DNA of 64,000 nt from Solidesulfovibrio sp. Its GTDB lineage: Bacteria > Desulfobacterota > Desulfovibrionia > Desulfovibrionales > Desulfovibrionaceae. The position numbers and the translations under genes are program-made. This document shows positions 32,167 through 42,303 of the stretch, piece by piece. The number at the start of each line of letters is the position of its first letter. Position 1 is the stretch's first letter. The notes below the pieces were generated by a model. It was not told the origin of the DNA, ran no database searches, and was given only the letters and a program-made list of their open reading frames with translations. The stretch is taken from assembly GCF_038562415.1 (NCBI RefSeq), contig NZ_JBCFBA010000009.1, positions 104,943-168,942 of the forward strand. The letters are read 5' to 3'.

Positions 32167-33647
32167 GGCGGCTGCTGCGGCGGTTGCTCCCGTGCCTGCC
32201 GGCCCTGGTGCTGGCGGCCGTGGCCGCCTGGGCGCAAGGGCCGGCGGTTACGGCCGAGATCGACGCCCGGGAGGCCGTGGTCGGCCAGGGCCTGACCCTG
32301 CGGGTGACCATCCCCGGCCGGGAGGCGGCGGTCATCGACATCCCGGAGCTCGCGGACTGGACCGTCATCGCGCGCGGGCGGGTGGTCGGCGCGCGCGGCG
32401 GCGACGGGCAGGCCGTCTCGGCCTACCGCTTCGAACTGATCCCCCGGCGGGAAGGCGAGCTGACCTTTCCCCCCCTGGCCGTGGAAACGGGCGGCGCCCG
32501 CCTGGCCACCCAGCCCGTCGGCGTGCGGGTGCACCCGCGCCCGTCGCCGCCCAAGGGCCTGGCCGGCCGCGACCTCTTCCTGGACGCCACCGTGTCCGAG
32601 GCCTCGCCCTACGTCGGCCAGACGGTGGTCTACACGGCAACCCTTTACCGGGCCGTGGCCGCCTCGGCCGTTTCCCTCGCCCCGCCGGCCTTTCCCGGCT
32701 TCGCCGCGCAACCCCTGCCCGGCCAGCGCGACGGCGAGCTGCGCCTGGGCGGCAAGGCCTATGCCATCGCTGCCGTGGATTATCTGCTCACCCCCCTGCG
32801 CGCGGGGCGCGAGTCCCTGGCCGCGCCCACGGCCCGCCTGCGCGGCCTGTCCGGCACGACCGGCGAGACCGTGGTGGCCGGCCCCGGCCGCGAACTGGCC
32901 GTGCGGGAACTGCCGGCCTATGCCGGCCCGGCGCCCTTCACGGGCCTGGTCGGGCGCATGGAACTGGCCTCGCGCCTGGCCGTCGACGCCGGGGAGGGCG
33001 GGGCGGTCTACGAACTCGTCCTGTCCGGCCGGGGCAACCTCGACGCGGCCCGGCCGCCGGCCCTGGACGCGCCGGCCGGGCTGACCGTCCGCGGGCTTGC
33101 CGGCCAGGGCGAGGTCACGGCCACGCCCTCGGGCTACGCCGGGAGCCGTGTCTTCCGCTATGCCGTAACCGCCGTGGCGGCCGGGGCCTACACCCTGCCT
33201 GCCGTGCGCCTGGCGGTCTTCGACCCCGAGGCCGCCGCCTACCGTCTCCTCGAAGCCCCGCCGCGAACCTACGTCGCGCCGCCGCCGGCCGCCCTGGCGG
33301 TGCCGGCCCTGCACGGGGCGGGGGAGGGCGCACCGGCCGGGCCGCCGGCCCTGGGCTGGCGGATGGTCTGGGCGCTGTTTCCGCCGGCCGCCTACGGCCT
33401 GACCTTTTGGCCGCGTCGCCGGCGGGCGGCGGGCGCGGCCGGGGAACCGGACGCCGTCCGGGCGGCCGAGGCCCTGCGCCAGGTCCTGGCCCGGCCCGCA
33501 TCGCTCGGGCCGGAGGAGGGCGCCCGGGCGGCGGCGGTGTTGGCCCGCCTGGACAGGCTGCTCTATGCCGGCGGGCCGGCCGCGCCCGGGGAACTGGAGG
33601 AAGCCAGGCGGGAAGCCCTTGCCCTTGTCCGGGGAATTGCGTCATGA
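32163..33647 (+). CDS. batD: BatD-like protein
   Basis: 494 residues. A signal peptide (RLLRRLLPCLPALVLAAVAAWAQG) is followed by the BatD/DUF11-like beta domains: VTAEIDAREAVVGQGLTLRVTI, LIPRREGELTFPPLAV, VGQTVVYTATLYRAV and YLLTPLRAGRESLAAP repeat the family pattern. One membrane helix lies at about 395-415 (WRMVWALFPPAAYGLTFWP), followed by a cytosolic helical tail. Translation starts at GTG, coupled to the stop of the BatB-C gene by a 4-base overlap. BatD is thought to be the periplasmic partner of BatA/BatB; function remains poorly defined in the family. Confidence 0.85.
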   Translation: MRRLLRRLLPCLPALVLAAVAAWAQGPAVTAEIDAREAVVGQGLTLRVTIPGREAAVIDIPELADWTVIARGRVVGARGGDGQAVSAYRFELIPRREGELTFPPLAVETGGARLATQPVGVRVHPRPSPPKGLAGRDLFLDATVSEASPYVGQTVVYTATLYRAVAASAVSLAPPAFPGFAAQPLPGQRDGELRLGGKAYAIAAVDYLLTPLRAGRESLAAPTARLRGLSGTTGETVVAGPGRELAVRELPAYAGPAPFTGLVGRMELASRLAVDAGEGGAVYELVLSGRGNLDAARPPALDAPAGLTVRGLAGQGEVTATPSGYAGSRVFRYAVTAVAAGAYTLPAVRLAVFDPEAAAYRLLEAPPRTYVAPPPAALAVPALHGAGEGAPAGPPALGWRMVWALFPPAAYGLTFWPRRRRAAGAAGEPDAVRAAEALRQVLARPASLGPEEGARAAAVLARLDRLLYAGGPAAPGELEEARREALALVRGIAS

Positions 33648-34390
33648 AAGGGGTGGCGTTGGGCGTGCTGTGTTGCCTGCTGGCCCTTGCCTGCGGCCTG
33701 GGCCGGGCGGGGGAGGCGGCGGGGGAGGGCCGGGCCTTGGCCCTGGCCGCCCGGCAGGCTTACGGCACGGGGGATTTCGCCGCCGCGGCCGAGGCGTTCG
33801 CCCGGGCCCACGCCGTCGCGCCGAACCTGGCCTCGGCCGCGTTTTGCCTGGACGCGGCCCTGGCCGCCCGGCTGGCCGGCCAGCCCGGCCGGGCCGCCTT
33901 CTGGCTGCGCCGGGCCGTCCTGGCCGCGCCGGGCGACCCGGAGACGACGGCCGCCCTGGCCGCCGCCGGCTTCGACGCCGGGGACGTGTTCGCCGGCCCT
34001 TGGTTCCTGTCGGGCTGGTTGCCGGCGCGGTCCCTGTGGCTGACCGCCTTGTGGGCCAACGCCTGTTTCTGGTTGTCCCTGGCCGCCGGGAGGCTTTTCG
34101 GCCGGCCTGTGCCCCGGCCGGCGGCGCTGGCGGCCGGGCTGGCCGTGACCCTGCTCTGGCTGGCGGTGGGCTGGGCAGGCCTTGTCGGGGAATGGTGGCC
34201 TCGCGCGGTGGTTTTGGGCGAGGTCCCCGCCGCGAGCGCCCCCGAGGACGGCGCCGAGCCCCTGGGGCGTTTCGCCGTCGGGGAGCTCGTGGCTGTCGGC
34301 GGCGAGCGTTCGGGCCGGCTGCTGGTCCGGGCGCCGGACGGCCGGGCGGGCTGGATTCCCCGCGAGGCGGCCGCCGTGTTGCGTCCGTAG
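33644..34390 (+). CDS. BatE-like TPR/SH3 protein
   Basis: 248 residues. A signal peptide (VALGVLCCLLALACGLGRAG) is followed by a TPR-like region (about 28-100, ALAARQAYGTGDFAAAAEAFARAHAVAPN), two membrane helices (about 128-145 and 163-183), and a C-terminal SH3b-like domain (about 195-248, FAVGELVAVGGERSGRLLVRAPDGRAGWIPREA). This is the BatE arrangement. The ATG overlaps the batD stop by 4 bases. It ends the tight block that begins at 28055; the PilZ gene follows after about 100 bases. Confidence 0.83.
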   Translation: MKGVALGVLCCLLALACGLGRAGEAAGEGRALALAARQAYGTGDFAAAAEAFARAHAVAPNLASAAFCLDAALAARLAGQPGRAAFWLRRAVLAAPGDPETTAALAAAGFDAGDVFAGPWFLSGWLPARSLWLTALWANACFWLSLAAGRLFGRPVPRPAALAAGLAVTLLWLAVGWAGLVGEWWPRAVVLGEVPAASAPEDGAEPLGRFAVGELVAVGGERSGRLLVRAPDGRAGWIPREAAAVLRP

Positions 34391-34488
34391 TGTTTTTCCG
34401 GGCCGGCCATGGCCTTGCCAAAAGGGGGCAATATGCTATCCCCGACGCATCGATCCTCCGTTGCACTTTCAGGACGGGATGTTTGTTC

Positions 34489-36291
34489 ATGAAAGATGCT
34501 CTGGTTCCCGTTGTGCGAACCGGCCTGGACCTCCATTTCGGCCGCCTCGTCTCCCGGACTCCCGATACCGAGGAAGAGCCCCTGTTCGCCGATGCGGCCC
34601 TGACCCTGGCCCGCCGGATCGGGGAGCATCTGCTGCGCCATGATGCCGGGGCGGCGGTCGATGCCGGCGTCATGCGCTACGCCCTGGGCCGCGACGACGT
34701 CCTGCCGGCCTGGCTTGTCAACAGGGGGCTGGTGGCCAGCGAAAACGACCGGGCTTCCCTGGAGCCGGCCCTGCTCGGGGTGTTGGACAACGAGTTCAAC
34801 CAGCGGCGGTATTTCGACTATGTGGCCGGGGAGATGCTCTATCACCGCTGGCGCTGGCTGCCGGAAACGCAAAGGAAGCCGGCCCTGGCCGACCGGGTGG
34901 GCGATGCCAGGGACAACCCCTTTTGCATCGAGATCAACACCTTCGATTACGTCCTCAAATTCAACGGCGAAGTCCTGGGCAAGGCCTTGGCCGATCGGGA
35001 CGTCCTGCATTGGTATGTCCGGTCCATCGGCTCCGTCGTCCTGCTGCCCCTGGTCACCAAGCCCGTGTTCGAATTCACCGCCCGCCTGGTCGAGGCCAAA
35101 TACAAGACGCCGTTCATCCTGACGCTGTTTAAAAGCCTTTTCACCAAGGCCGGCCAGTTGCCGCCGGTGGACCGGTACGGCGTGCTGGTCCTCGGCGACA
35201 TCCTCAAGCTCCTGGGCCTGCGCGACTATCACAACGCGGCCCGGCAGGACCATCCGGAGCTGTGTTCCGGGAACGTGGGCGTCCTGGAGTTGTTGCGCCA
35301 CATCCTGGACCGCTTCGACAACCCCACCGCCCGCATGTCCTGCGACGCCCGGTTCCGCCTGGGCGGCGATCCGCCCCAGTCCCTGATCAACCGGCTCGCG
35401 GCCCTGTACTGGCTGCGGCGCACCCTCGACGCGGCCATGGCCATCCAGGGCAAGAAGGCCGCGCCCGCCCGGGGCATGCGCGTGGAGGAGCGCACCGTCC
35501 TCGAGGCGGCCTTCAAACAGAAAAGCATCCTCTATTTCCGCCTCTTCGACGATCCCAACGATTCGGCCATAAATCCCTGCCACATCAAGGCCCTGGACAA
35601 GGCGTCCATGGTCGTGCAGTCGCCGCGCGGCAACAGGCTCAACGAGGCCGGTCCCGGCCAGGAGGTCCATGGCTATTTTTCCATCACCGGGGCCAACCGC
35701 AAAAGCACCTACCTCGATTTCCGCTCCAACGTGCTTGCCGTGGAGGATGCCGAGCCTTCCTACTGCCTGGTGGAGCTGACCCTGCCGGCCGCCTTCGAGC
35801 TGACCAGGCGCTCCCACAAGCGCCTGCCCCTGGACCCGAGCCAGTTGGCCGCTTTCGAAATGGCCGCGCCGCCTCCGGGAGCGGACTGGACGGCGTTTAG
35901 CAACCTGGAAAAATGGCCGGCCCCGTTTTGCATCATCCCCGACAGCGCTTCCCATTGCCACATCAAGGACCTCTCGGCCGGCGGGCTCATGCTGGAAATC
36001 CACCAGGACGCCCCGGCCCATGAATATTTCAACGAACGCAACAAGGACTATCCCCTGCTGGCCTCGATGCACCTGGTGGGCCGCACGGGCATCGCGGACC
36101 TCAAGCTCGGGCTGCGGCTGGATATCAAGCGCATCCGGGACTTTCCGCCGCTGCGCAAGAAGTACGTGGGCTTTCAGTTCGTCGAGGCCGGCGAGATCCG
36201 CCACGATCGCCTGGTCCGGTTCGCCCCGGTGGGCAAGGACGGGATATTCCTCATCGATGACTGGATCTTCCGCAATTCCATCGGGCGCTGA
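34489..36291 (+). CDS. PilZ-domain protein with a large N-terminal region of unknown function
   Basis: 600 residues, soluble. Residues 1-370 match no family I recognise; they look helical, with DNPFCIEINTFDYVLKFNGEVLG and a hydrophobic VLLPLVTKPVFEF. From about 375 there is a YcgR-like beta region (YFSITGANRKSTYLDFRSNVLAVEDAEPSYCLVEL), then the PilZ c-di-GMP motif RSHKR at 441-445 and DLSAGG at 494-499. The gap between the two motifs is longer than usual. Both motifs needed for c-di-GMP binding are intact. It lies between batE and moxR on the same strand, 98 bases after the former and 22 before the latter. I took the ATG at 34489; the frame is open farther upstream but overlaps batE. Confidence 0.78.
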   Translation: MKDALVPVVRTGLDLHFGRLVSRTPDTEEEPLFADAALTLARRIGEHLLRHDAGAAVDAGVMRYALGRDDVLPAWLVNRGLVASENDRASLEPALLGVLDNEFNQRRYFDYVAGEMLYHRWRWLPETQRKPALADRVGDARDNPFCIEINTFDYVLKFNGEVLGKALADRDVLHWYVRSIGSVVLLPLVTKPVFEFTARLVEAKYKTPFILTLFKSLFTKAGQLPPVDRYGVLVLGDILKLLGLRDYHNAARQDHPELCSGNVGVLELLRHILDRFDNPTARMSCDARFRLGGDPPQSLINRLAALYWLRRTLDAAMAIQGKKAAPARGMRVEERTVLEAAFKQKSILYFRLFDDPNDSAINPCHIKALDKASMVVQSPRGNRLNEAGPGQEVHGYFSITGANRKSTYLDFRSNVLAVEDAEPSYCLVELTLPAAFELTRRSHKRLPLDPSQLAAFEMAAPPPGADWTAFSNLEKWPAPFCIIPDSASHCHIKDLSAGGLMLEIHQDAPAHEYFNERNKDYPLLASMHLVGRTGIADLKLGLRLDIKRIRDFPPLRKKYVGFQFVEAGEIRHDRLVRFAPVGKDGIFLIDDWIFRNSIGR

Positions 36292-36313
36292 CCGTACGCG
36301 CCGGAGACTCCCC

Positions 36314-37294
<981 letters not shown>

Positions 37295-37417
37295 GCGACG
37301 GACGGTCGCGAAGGGGGAGGCGCCTCTTGCCCGGGGTGGAGGTTGCCGTTATCATCATGTTCCAAGGGCCGGGTTCGCCTTTCCCTTGCCCGAAATGGCT
37401 GGCGACGGCGGCGGTGA

Positions 37418-38635
37418 ATGATGGCCAGGGTCAATATCGACGAACTGCGGCCGGGCATGGTGCTCGGCAGGGACGTGTGTGGCAAGAACGGCCGGATGCT
37501 GCTGTCCGCCGGCACGGTCCTTGAGCCCAGCCATCTGCGGGTGCTGCGCATCTGGGGCGTGAGCGCCGTGTGCCTGGCCCGGGGCCGCGAACCGGCGACG
37601 GCCGCCGGGGCCGGGGAGACGGCGGACGGGCGGGAGCGGGCCCGGGAAGCCCTCGCCGCGCGCTTTGCCCTGACCGACCGCGCCCATCCGGCCGTGGCGG
37701 CGCTATACCGGTTCTGCCTGCGCGACCTGGCCAGGACGGATCGCTGCCCCCTGCCGGCCAAGGCCCCGCCGGCGGTCGAGGACGCGGCGCTGCCGCCGGC
37801 CCCGGGCGATCCCGAGGCCTTGGTGGCCGACGATCCTTCCCTGGCCAGTTTTCCGGACATCTATTTCCGCCTGCGCCAAGCCATCGACGACCCCGGCGCC
37901 TCGGCCGGCCGCATCGCCGGCATCATCGGCGACGACCCGGGCCTGGCGGCGCGGCTGCTGCGCCTGGCCAACAGCCCTTTTTACGGCCTGACCCGGCCCA
38001 TCGATTCCCTGGCCCGGGGGGTGCTGCGCATCGGCGCCGGGGAGCTGGCCCAGCTGGCCCTGGGCGTGGCCGTGGTGGAACGGTTCCGGGACATTCCCGC
38101 CTGCTGCCTGACCATGCGCCAGATCTGGGAGCATGCCGTGGGCTGCGGGGTCCTGGCCCGGGTGCTGGGCGCCCATGTCGGCGGCATCTCCCAGGAACGG
38201 CTGTTCGTGTCCGGGCTGCTCCACGACCTGGGCCGGCTGGTGCTGTTGCGCCGCCTGCCCCGGCACATGGCCCTGGCCATGCACCTGGCCCGGGAGCGGT
38301 CCGAGCCCCTGTTCGCGGTGGAACGGGCGCTTTTGGGTTTCGACCACGCCGCCGTGGGCCGGGCGCTTTTGGAGCTGTGGCATCTGCCGCCGGAACTGGC
38401 GGCGGCCGTGGGCGATCATCACCTGGACCGCGGCATGGATCTGGACGCGGCCATCGTCCACGTGGCCGACGTGGCCACCGTGGCCATGGGGCTGGGGTCC
38501 AACGGCTCGCCCCTGGTGCCGCCCCTGTCTTGCGCCGCCTGGGAGCGCCTGGGCATCGAGCCGGACACGCTGGCCGTGGCGCTGTCCCAGTCCAGGCGGC
38601 AGGTGGACGACATCGTGGCCAGCCTGCTCGGGTAG
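37418..38635 (+). CDS. HDOD-domain signalling protein
   Basis: 405 residues. An N-terminal segment (about 1-55, VNIDELRPGMVLGRDVCGKNGRMLLSAGTVL) is the small beta domain that also precedes many HD-GYP proteins. After a linker, an HDOD domain spans about 145-345: IAGIIGDDPGLAARLLRLANSPFYGL is its signature and LLHDLGRLVLLRRLP the degenerate HD region; GFDHAAVGRALLELWHLP and DHH follow. HDOD proteins are usually non-catalytic scaffolds in chemotaxis, stress or c-di-GMP pathways. ATGATG gives two possible starts at 37418 and 37421. It ends 6 bases before a histidine kinase gene, implying one transcript. Confidence 0.87.
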   Translation: MMARVNIDELRPGMVLGRDVCGKNGRMLLSAGTVLEPSHLRVLRIWGVSAVCLARGREPATAAGAGETADGRERAREALAARFALTDRAHPAVAALYRFCLRDLARTDRCPLPAKAPPAVEDAALPPAPGDPEALVADDPSLASFPDIYFRLRQAIDDPGASAGRIAGIIGDDPGLAARLLRLANSPFYGLTRPIDSLARGVLRIGAGELAQLALGVAVVERFRDIPACCLTMRQIWEHAVGCGVLARVLGAHVGGISQERLFVSGLLHDLGRLVLLRRLPRHMALAMHLARERSEPLFAVERALLGFDHAAVGRALLELWHLPPELAAAVGDHHLDRGMDLDAAIVHVADVATVAMGLGSNGSPLVPPLSCAAWERLGIEPDTLAVALSQSRRQVDDIVASLLG

Positions 38636-38641
38636 GGGCGC

Positions 38642-40285
38642 ATGGACGACGCCGCGCGCATCGCTTTTCTCGCCGCCCGGGTGGAGAGCCTGTCCCGGGA
38701 AAAGGAGACGGCCCTTTCGGCCCTGTCCGCCGCCGCCGGCCTGGGCCATTTCGACACCAGCTATTCCCACCTGGAAAGCCCGGCACCCATCCTGGGCGAG
38801 ATCGCCGGCCGGGCCATGGAACTGGCGCCCCTGCGCGCCGTGGCCCTGTTCCTGGTCGACGAGGACAGTCACGACATGGTCCTGTCCCTGGTGCGGGGCG
38901 AGGCCTCGGGCTTTGCGCCCGAGGCGGAACTCGATGCGCTCATCGACGACCATTCCCTGGCCTTTGTCCTGGACCAGCCCGGGCCGGCCTTTTTCCGTCC
39001 CCGGTCCGGCGAGGGGCGGCTGGCCTTGCATCGTCTGGCCACGTCTTCCCGGGTGCGGGGCGTGTTCATGGGGTTTGCGGGCCGGGGGGGCGAGGGCGTC
39101 TCGGACACGGCCCTGGCCCTGTTGACCGTGGTGCTGAACGCCGGTGCCGCCGCCCTGGAGAGCTATTTCCTCTACCGCCACCTGGCCGCCGTGAACCAGG
39201 GGCTCGAACGCACGGTGGCCGAGCGCACGGCCCAGCTGCGCCAGGCCTACGAGGAGGTCCGCGTCATCGTCGATTCCCTGCCGGCCGGGGTGGCGGTCAT
39301 CGATCCGGCCAGCCACGCCGTGCTGGACATCAACCCGGCCGGTGCGGCCATGATCGGCCGCGATCGCGAGGAGCTGGTCGGCCGGGACTGCTTCGACTGC
39401 TTCTGCCCGGCCCAGCGCGGCAACTGCCCCATCGTCGATCACGGCCGGACGTTTGCCAGCGTGGAGCGGCAGTTGCGCGACGCCTCGGGGCGGGAGATCC
39501 CCGTGCTCAAGACCGCGGTGCGGGCCAGCCTGGCCGGCCGCGACTGCGTCATCGAGAGCTTCGTGGACATCACCGAGCACAAAAAGCTCGAATCGCTGCG
39601 CGAGGACGTGGAGCGCATGACCCGCCACGACCTCAAGGCCCCCCTGACCGGCATCATCGGCCTGCCCGACGTCCTCATGGACGATCCGGACCTGCCGGGC
39701 CACATCCGGCCCATGCTCGGCCTGATCAAGGAATCCGGCCTCAAGATGCTCGGCATGATCAACCTGTCCCTGGATCTCTACAAGATGGAGACCGGGACCT
39801 ACGTCCTCGTTCCCCGGCCGGTGGACCTGTGCCGGGTCCTGGAGAGCGTGGCCGGCGACCTGGCGCCCCTGACCCGGGCCAAGCAGGTGGCCATCGCCTT
39901 CGAGACCGACGGCGCGCCTGGGTTGACGGGCCCGGTCATCGTGCTCGGCGAGGAACTGCTCTTTTTCTCGCTGTTCGCCAACCTGCTCAAGAACGCCGTG
40001 GAAGCTTCGTCCCAAGGCGGCGCGGTGGCGGTTTCGGTGGTGGGGCGCGACATGGTCTGGGTGACGCTCTCCAACGACGGCGCCGTGCCCGCCGACATCC
40101 GCGACCGGTTCTTCGAGAAGTACGCCACCAGCGGCAAGGCCGGAGGCACCGGGCTTGGCGCCTACAGCGCCAGGCTTATCGTGGAGAGCCTCGGCGGCAC
40201 CATCGGCTTTGTCAGCGACGAGGCGGCCGGCACCACGCTGTACTGCATGCTGCCGCGCCCCGCCGAAGCGGCCCGCCGGGGCTGA
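38642..40285 (+). CDS. GAF/PAS sensor histidine kinase
   Basis: 547 residues with no membrane helix. A GAF-like domain occupies about 45-175, a coiled coil about 180-205 (LAAVNQGLERTVAERTAQLRQAY), and a PAS domain about 208-315 with the Cys-rich GRDCFDCFCPAQRGNCPIVDHG. The phosphoacceptor site is ERMTRHDLKAPLTGIIGLP, followed by HATPase motifs LFANLLKNAVEASSQGG, FEKYATSGKAGGTGLGAYSARLI. It follows the HDOD gene by 6 bases, so the two probably act in one pathway. There is no receiver gene here. Its end is only 7 bases from the convergent globin kinase stop. Confidence 0.88.
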   Translation: MDDAARIAFLAARVESLSREKETALSALSAAAGLGHFDTSYSHLESPAPILGEIAGRAMELAPLRAVALFLVDEDSHDMVLSLVRGEASGFAPEAELDALIDDHSLAFVLDQPGPAFFRPRSGEGRLALHRLATSSRVRGVFMGFAGRGGEGVSDTALALLTVVLNAGAAALESYFLYRHLAAVNQGLERTVAERTAQLRQAYEEVRVIVDSLPAGVAVIDPASHAVLDINPAGAAMIGRDREELVGRDCFDCFCPAQRGNCPIVDHGRTFASVERQLRDASGREIPVLKTAVRASLAGRDCVIESFVDITEHKKLESLREDVERMTRHDLKAPLTGIIGLPDVLMDDPDLPGHIRPMLGLIKESGLKMLGMINLSLDLYKMETGTYVLVPRPVDLCRVLESVAGDLAPLTRAKQVAIAFETDGAPGLTGPVIVLGEELLFFSLFANLLKNAVEASSQGGAVAVSVVGRDMVWVTLSNDGAVPADIRDRFFEKYATSGKAGGTGLGAYSARLIVESLGGTIGFVSDEAAGTTLYCMLPRPAEAARRG

Positions 40286-40292
40286 CGGCGCC

Positions 40293-41465
40293 TCAGGCGG
40301 GCGCCGCCACGGCCGCGGCCGTGGCCAGGGGCAGGCTGACCACGCACCGCGTGCCGTGGTCGATCAGGCTCATGGCGATGGCCCCGGAATACTTGCGGGC
40401 GATGGTCTTGGCCGTGGCCAGGCCCATGCCGGTGCCCATGGGGTCCGAGGAGTGGAAGGGGCTGAAGATGCGGGTGAGGTCCTCGGCCGCCAGGGTCTGG
40501 CCGGTGTTGTCGATGGACAGCGTGGCGAAGCCCGGCCGGCCCGGGCTTTCGCGGCCGGTGAGGCTGACCCGGGGATCGCCCGGGGCGGCGTAGCGGAAGG
40601 CGTTGTCCAACAGCGCCGCCAGCAGGGCGTCGAGGTCCGAGGGCGCGAGCGCGAGTGTCATGTCGGGCGGGGCGATGTCCGCCGAAAAGGCCGTGGCCTG
40701 GCGGCCGGGCAGGGCGGCGAGCCGCGCGAGGACGCCGTCGAGCACGGCCGCCAGGGGGGTCGCCGCCCGGGCCGGTTCGCGCGAGGAGGCGTCCATGTAG
40801 CGGGACACGGACCGGGCCAGGGTTTCGAGCCGGGCCGCCTCCTCGAGCAGCACCCGGGCCGCGTCGGCCACCTCGGCGACCTGGCCGTGGCGCCGCAGCA
40901 GGCGCCTGGCCTGGCCGGCGATGACCGCGATGGGGTTTCGCACCTGGTGGGCGATGCCCTGGACCACCTCCAGTTCGCAACGCGTGGCGAAGGTCACGTA
41001 GGCGTCGGTTTCCACGAGCAGGCTGAAGTCGACCACGGCGTCGATGTCCCGCAGGGCTTCGGGCAGGGCGGCGGCGGGCAGCACGGCCGCGGCCTTTTCG
41101 TGCAGGTGGAGCCTGGCCAGGGCGTAGGCGGTGCTGACGAGCCGGTGGTCCACGTTGTGGGCCACGTGGGCCTGGCCGCTACGCCACAGCCGGGTCAGGA
41201 GCGTTTCGCCCAGGCCCTTCTCGAAAAGCCCCGAGAACCACTCCTCCCAGTTGCGCCGCAGCTTGGCCGGGTCGGGCAGGCTTTCCTGGACGATGCGCAG
41301 TTGCGGCATCTCCCGCACGAAGGCCTGGATGCGGGCGGCGAAATCCTCGGGGGCGGCGCCGAGGCTCGCGGCGTAGCGGGCCAGGGGATTGGCCTGGAAC
41401 TCGGACAGGCCGAGCAGTTCCCGGAAGCGGTGCAGGCGTTCGGTGGGGATGTCGGCTTGGGGCAT
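40293..41465 (-). CDS. Globin-coupled sensor histidine kinase
   Basis: 390 residues. The N-terminal about 150 residues fit the protoglobin/globin-sensor fold: RLHRFRELLGLSEFQANPLARY, the WEEWFSGLFEKGLGE helix, and RSGQAHVAHNVDHRLVSTAYALARLHLHEKA, in which the His of GQAH is the candidate proximal heme ligand by comparison with the GxxH motif of the family. The kinase part has VVQGIAHQVRNPIAVIAGQARRLL (phospho-His), ALLDNAFRYAAPGDPRV, and GTGMGLATAKTIARKYSG. It should sense O2, NO or CO through heme and phosphorylate an unlinked regulator. GAGGAGAC is upstream of the ATG. A direct heme assay would be decisive. Confidence 0.82.
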   Translation of the reverse strand: MPQADIPTERLHRFRELLGLSEFQANPLARYAASLGAAPEDFAARIQAFVREMPQLRIVQESLPDPAKLRRNWEEWFSGLFEKGLGETLLTRLWRSGQAHVAHNVDHRLVSTAYALARLHLHEKAAAVLPAAALPEALRDIDAVVDFSLLVETDAYVTFATRCELEVVQGIAHQVRNPIAVIAGQARRLLRRHGQVAEVADAARVLLEEAARLETLARSVSRYMDASSREPARAATPLAAVLDGVLARLAALPGRQATAFSADIAPPDMTLALAPSDLDALLAALLDNAFRYAAPGDPRVSLTGRESPGRPGFATLSIDNTGQTLAAEDLTRIFSPFHSSDPMGTGMGLATAKTIARKYSGAIAMSLIDHGTRCVVSLPLATAAAVAAPA

Positions 41466-41626
41466 GACCGTCTCCTCGGCGTGGGCGTTTCGGGCACAAC
41501 CGGGCTTGTCCCCAGGCTATACCAGGCCGGCCGTGTTGCCAACAGCCGGGAAATAAGGCACATGGACACGATGCAGTTCCGGCTCCGCTTCGGGGCCGAA
41601 CCCAACAGCAAGGAAGGAGCCCCCGT

Positions 41627-42124
41627 ATGAGCGATCTGATCGTCGTCGGCTATGATGATGCATTCAAGGCCGAGGAAGTGCGCCTCAAACTGCTCAAGAT
41701 GCAAAAGGAATACCTGGTCGACCTGGAAGACGCCGTGGTCGCCGTCAAGGACAAGGACGGCAAGATCAAGCTGCACCAGATGTACCACCTGGCCGCATCC
41801 GGGGCCGTGGGCGGCGGCTTCTGGGGGGCGCTGATCGGGCTCATCTTCCTGATGCCGGTGCTCGGCGCGGTGGTCGGCGCGGCCTCGGGCGCGGCCGCCG
41901 GGGCGCTGACCGACGTCGGCATCGACGACGATTTCATGAAGAAGCTGGCCGAGACCCTGACGCCGGGTTCCTCGGCCCTGTTCGTGCTCATCCGCAAGAT
42001 GACCGAGGACAAGGTCCTGGACGAACTCAAGGGCACGGGCGGCAAGGTGCTCCAGACCTCCCTGTCCCACGACGACGAAACCAAGCTCAAGGAAGCCCTG
42101 GCCGTCGCCGGCGCCGCTTCCTGA
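41627..42124 (+). CDS. DUF1269 membrane protein
   Basis: 165 residues. DUF1269 pattern: an N-terminal ferredoxin-like region (DLIVVGYDDAFKAEEVRLKLLKMQKEYLVDLEDAVVAVKD) followed by a Gly-rich hairpin of membrane-active helices (GAVGGGFWGALIGLIFLMPVLGAVVGAASGAAAGAL) and an acidic/basic helical tail (IDDDFMKKLAETLTPGSSALFVLI). The Gly-zipper segment resembles membrane-inserting stress proteins. AAGGAG lies upstream of the ATG. It is followed by a strong terminator and is therefore monocistronic. Function unknown. Confidence 0.88.
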   Translation: MSDLIVVGYDDAFKAEEVRLKLLKMQKEYLVDLEDAVVAVKDKDGKIKLHQMYHLAASGAVGGGFWGALIGLIFLMPVLGAVVGAASGAAAGALTDVGIDDDFMKKLAETLTPGSSALFVLIRKMTEDKVLDELKGTGGKVLQTSLSHDDETKLKEALAVAGAAS

Positions 42125-42151
42125 CGCGACGCTCCGGTCACGTCCGCCAAG

Positions 42152-42181
42152 GCCCCGCCTCACCGGAGGCGGGGCTTTTTT
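42152..42181 (+). terminator. Rho-independent terminator after the DUF1269 gene
   Basis: Ten-base arms GCCCCGCCTC and GAGGCGGGGC around ACCG, then six T residues. Confidence 0.95.
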
Positions 42182-42303
42182 ATCGCCCTCGCCCGGTGTC
42201 GCGGACCATACCGGGACACCTTCAGGTGTCTTCTTCCGCCCGGGGCGGGCCGGGCGTACCCTTGCCGCCCAGGGCCGGAAAGCCCGGCCACGAGGAGGCG
42301 ACC

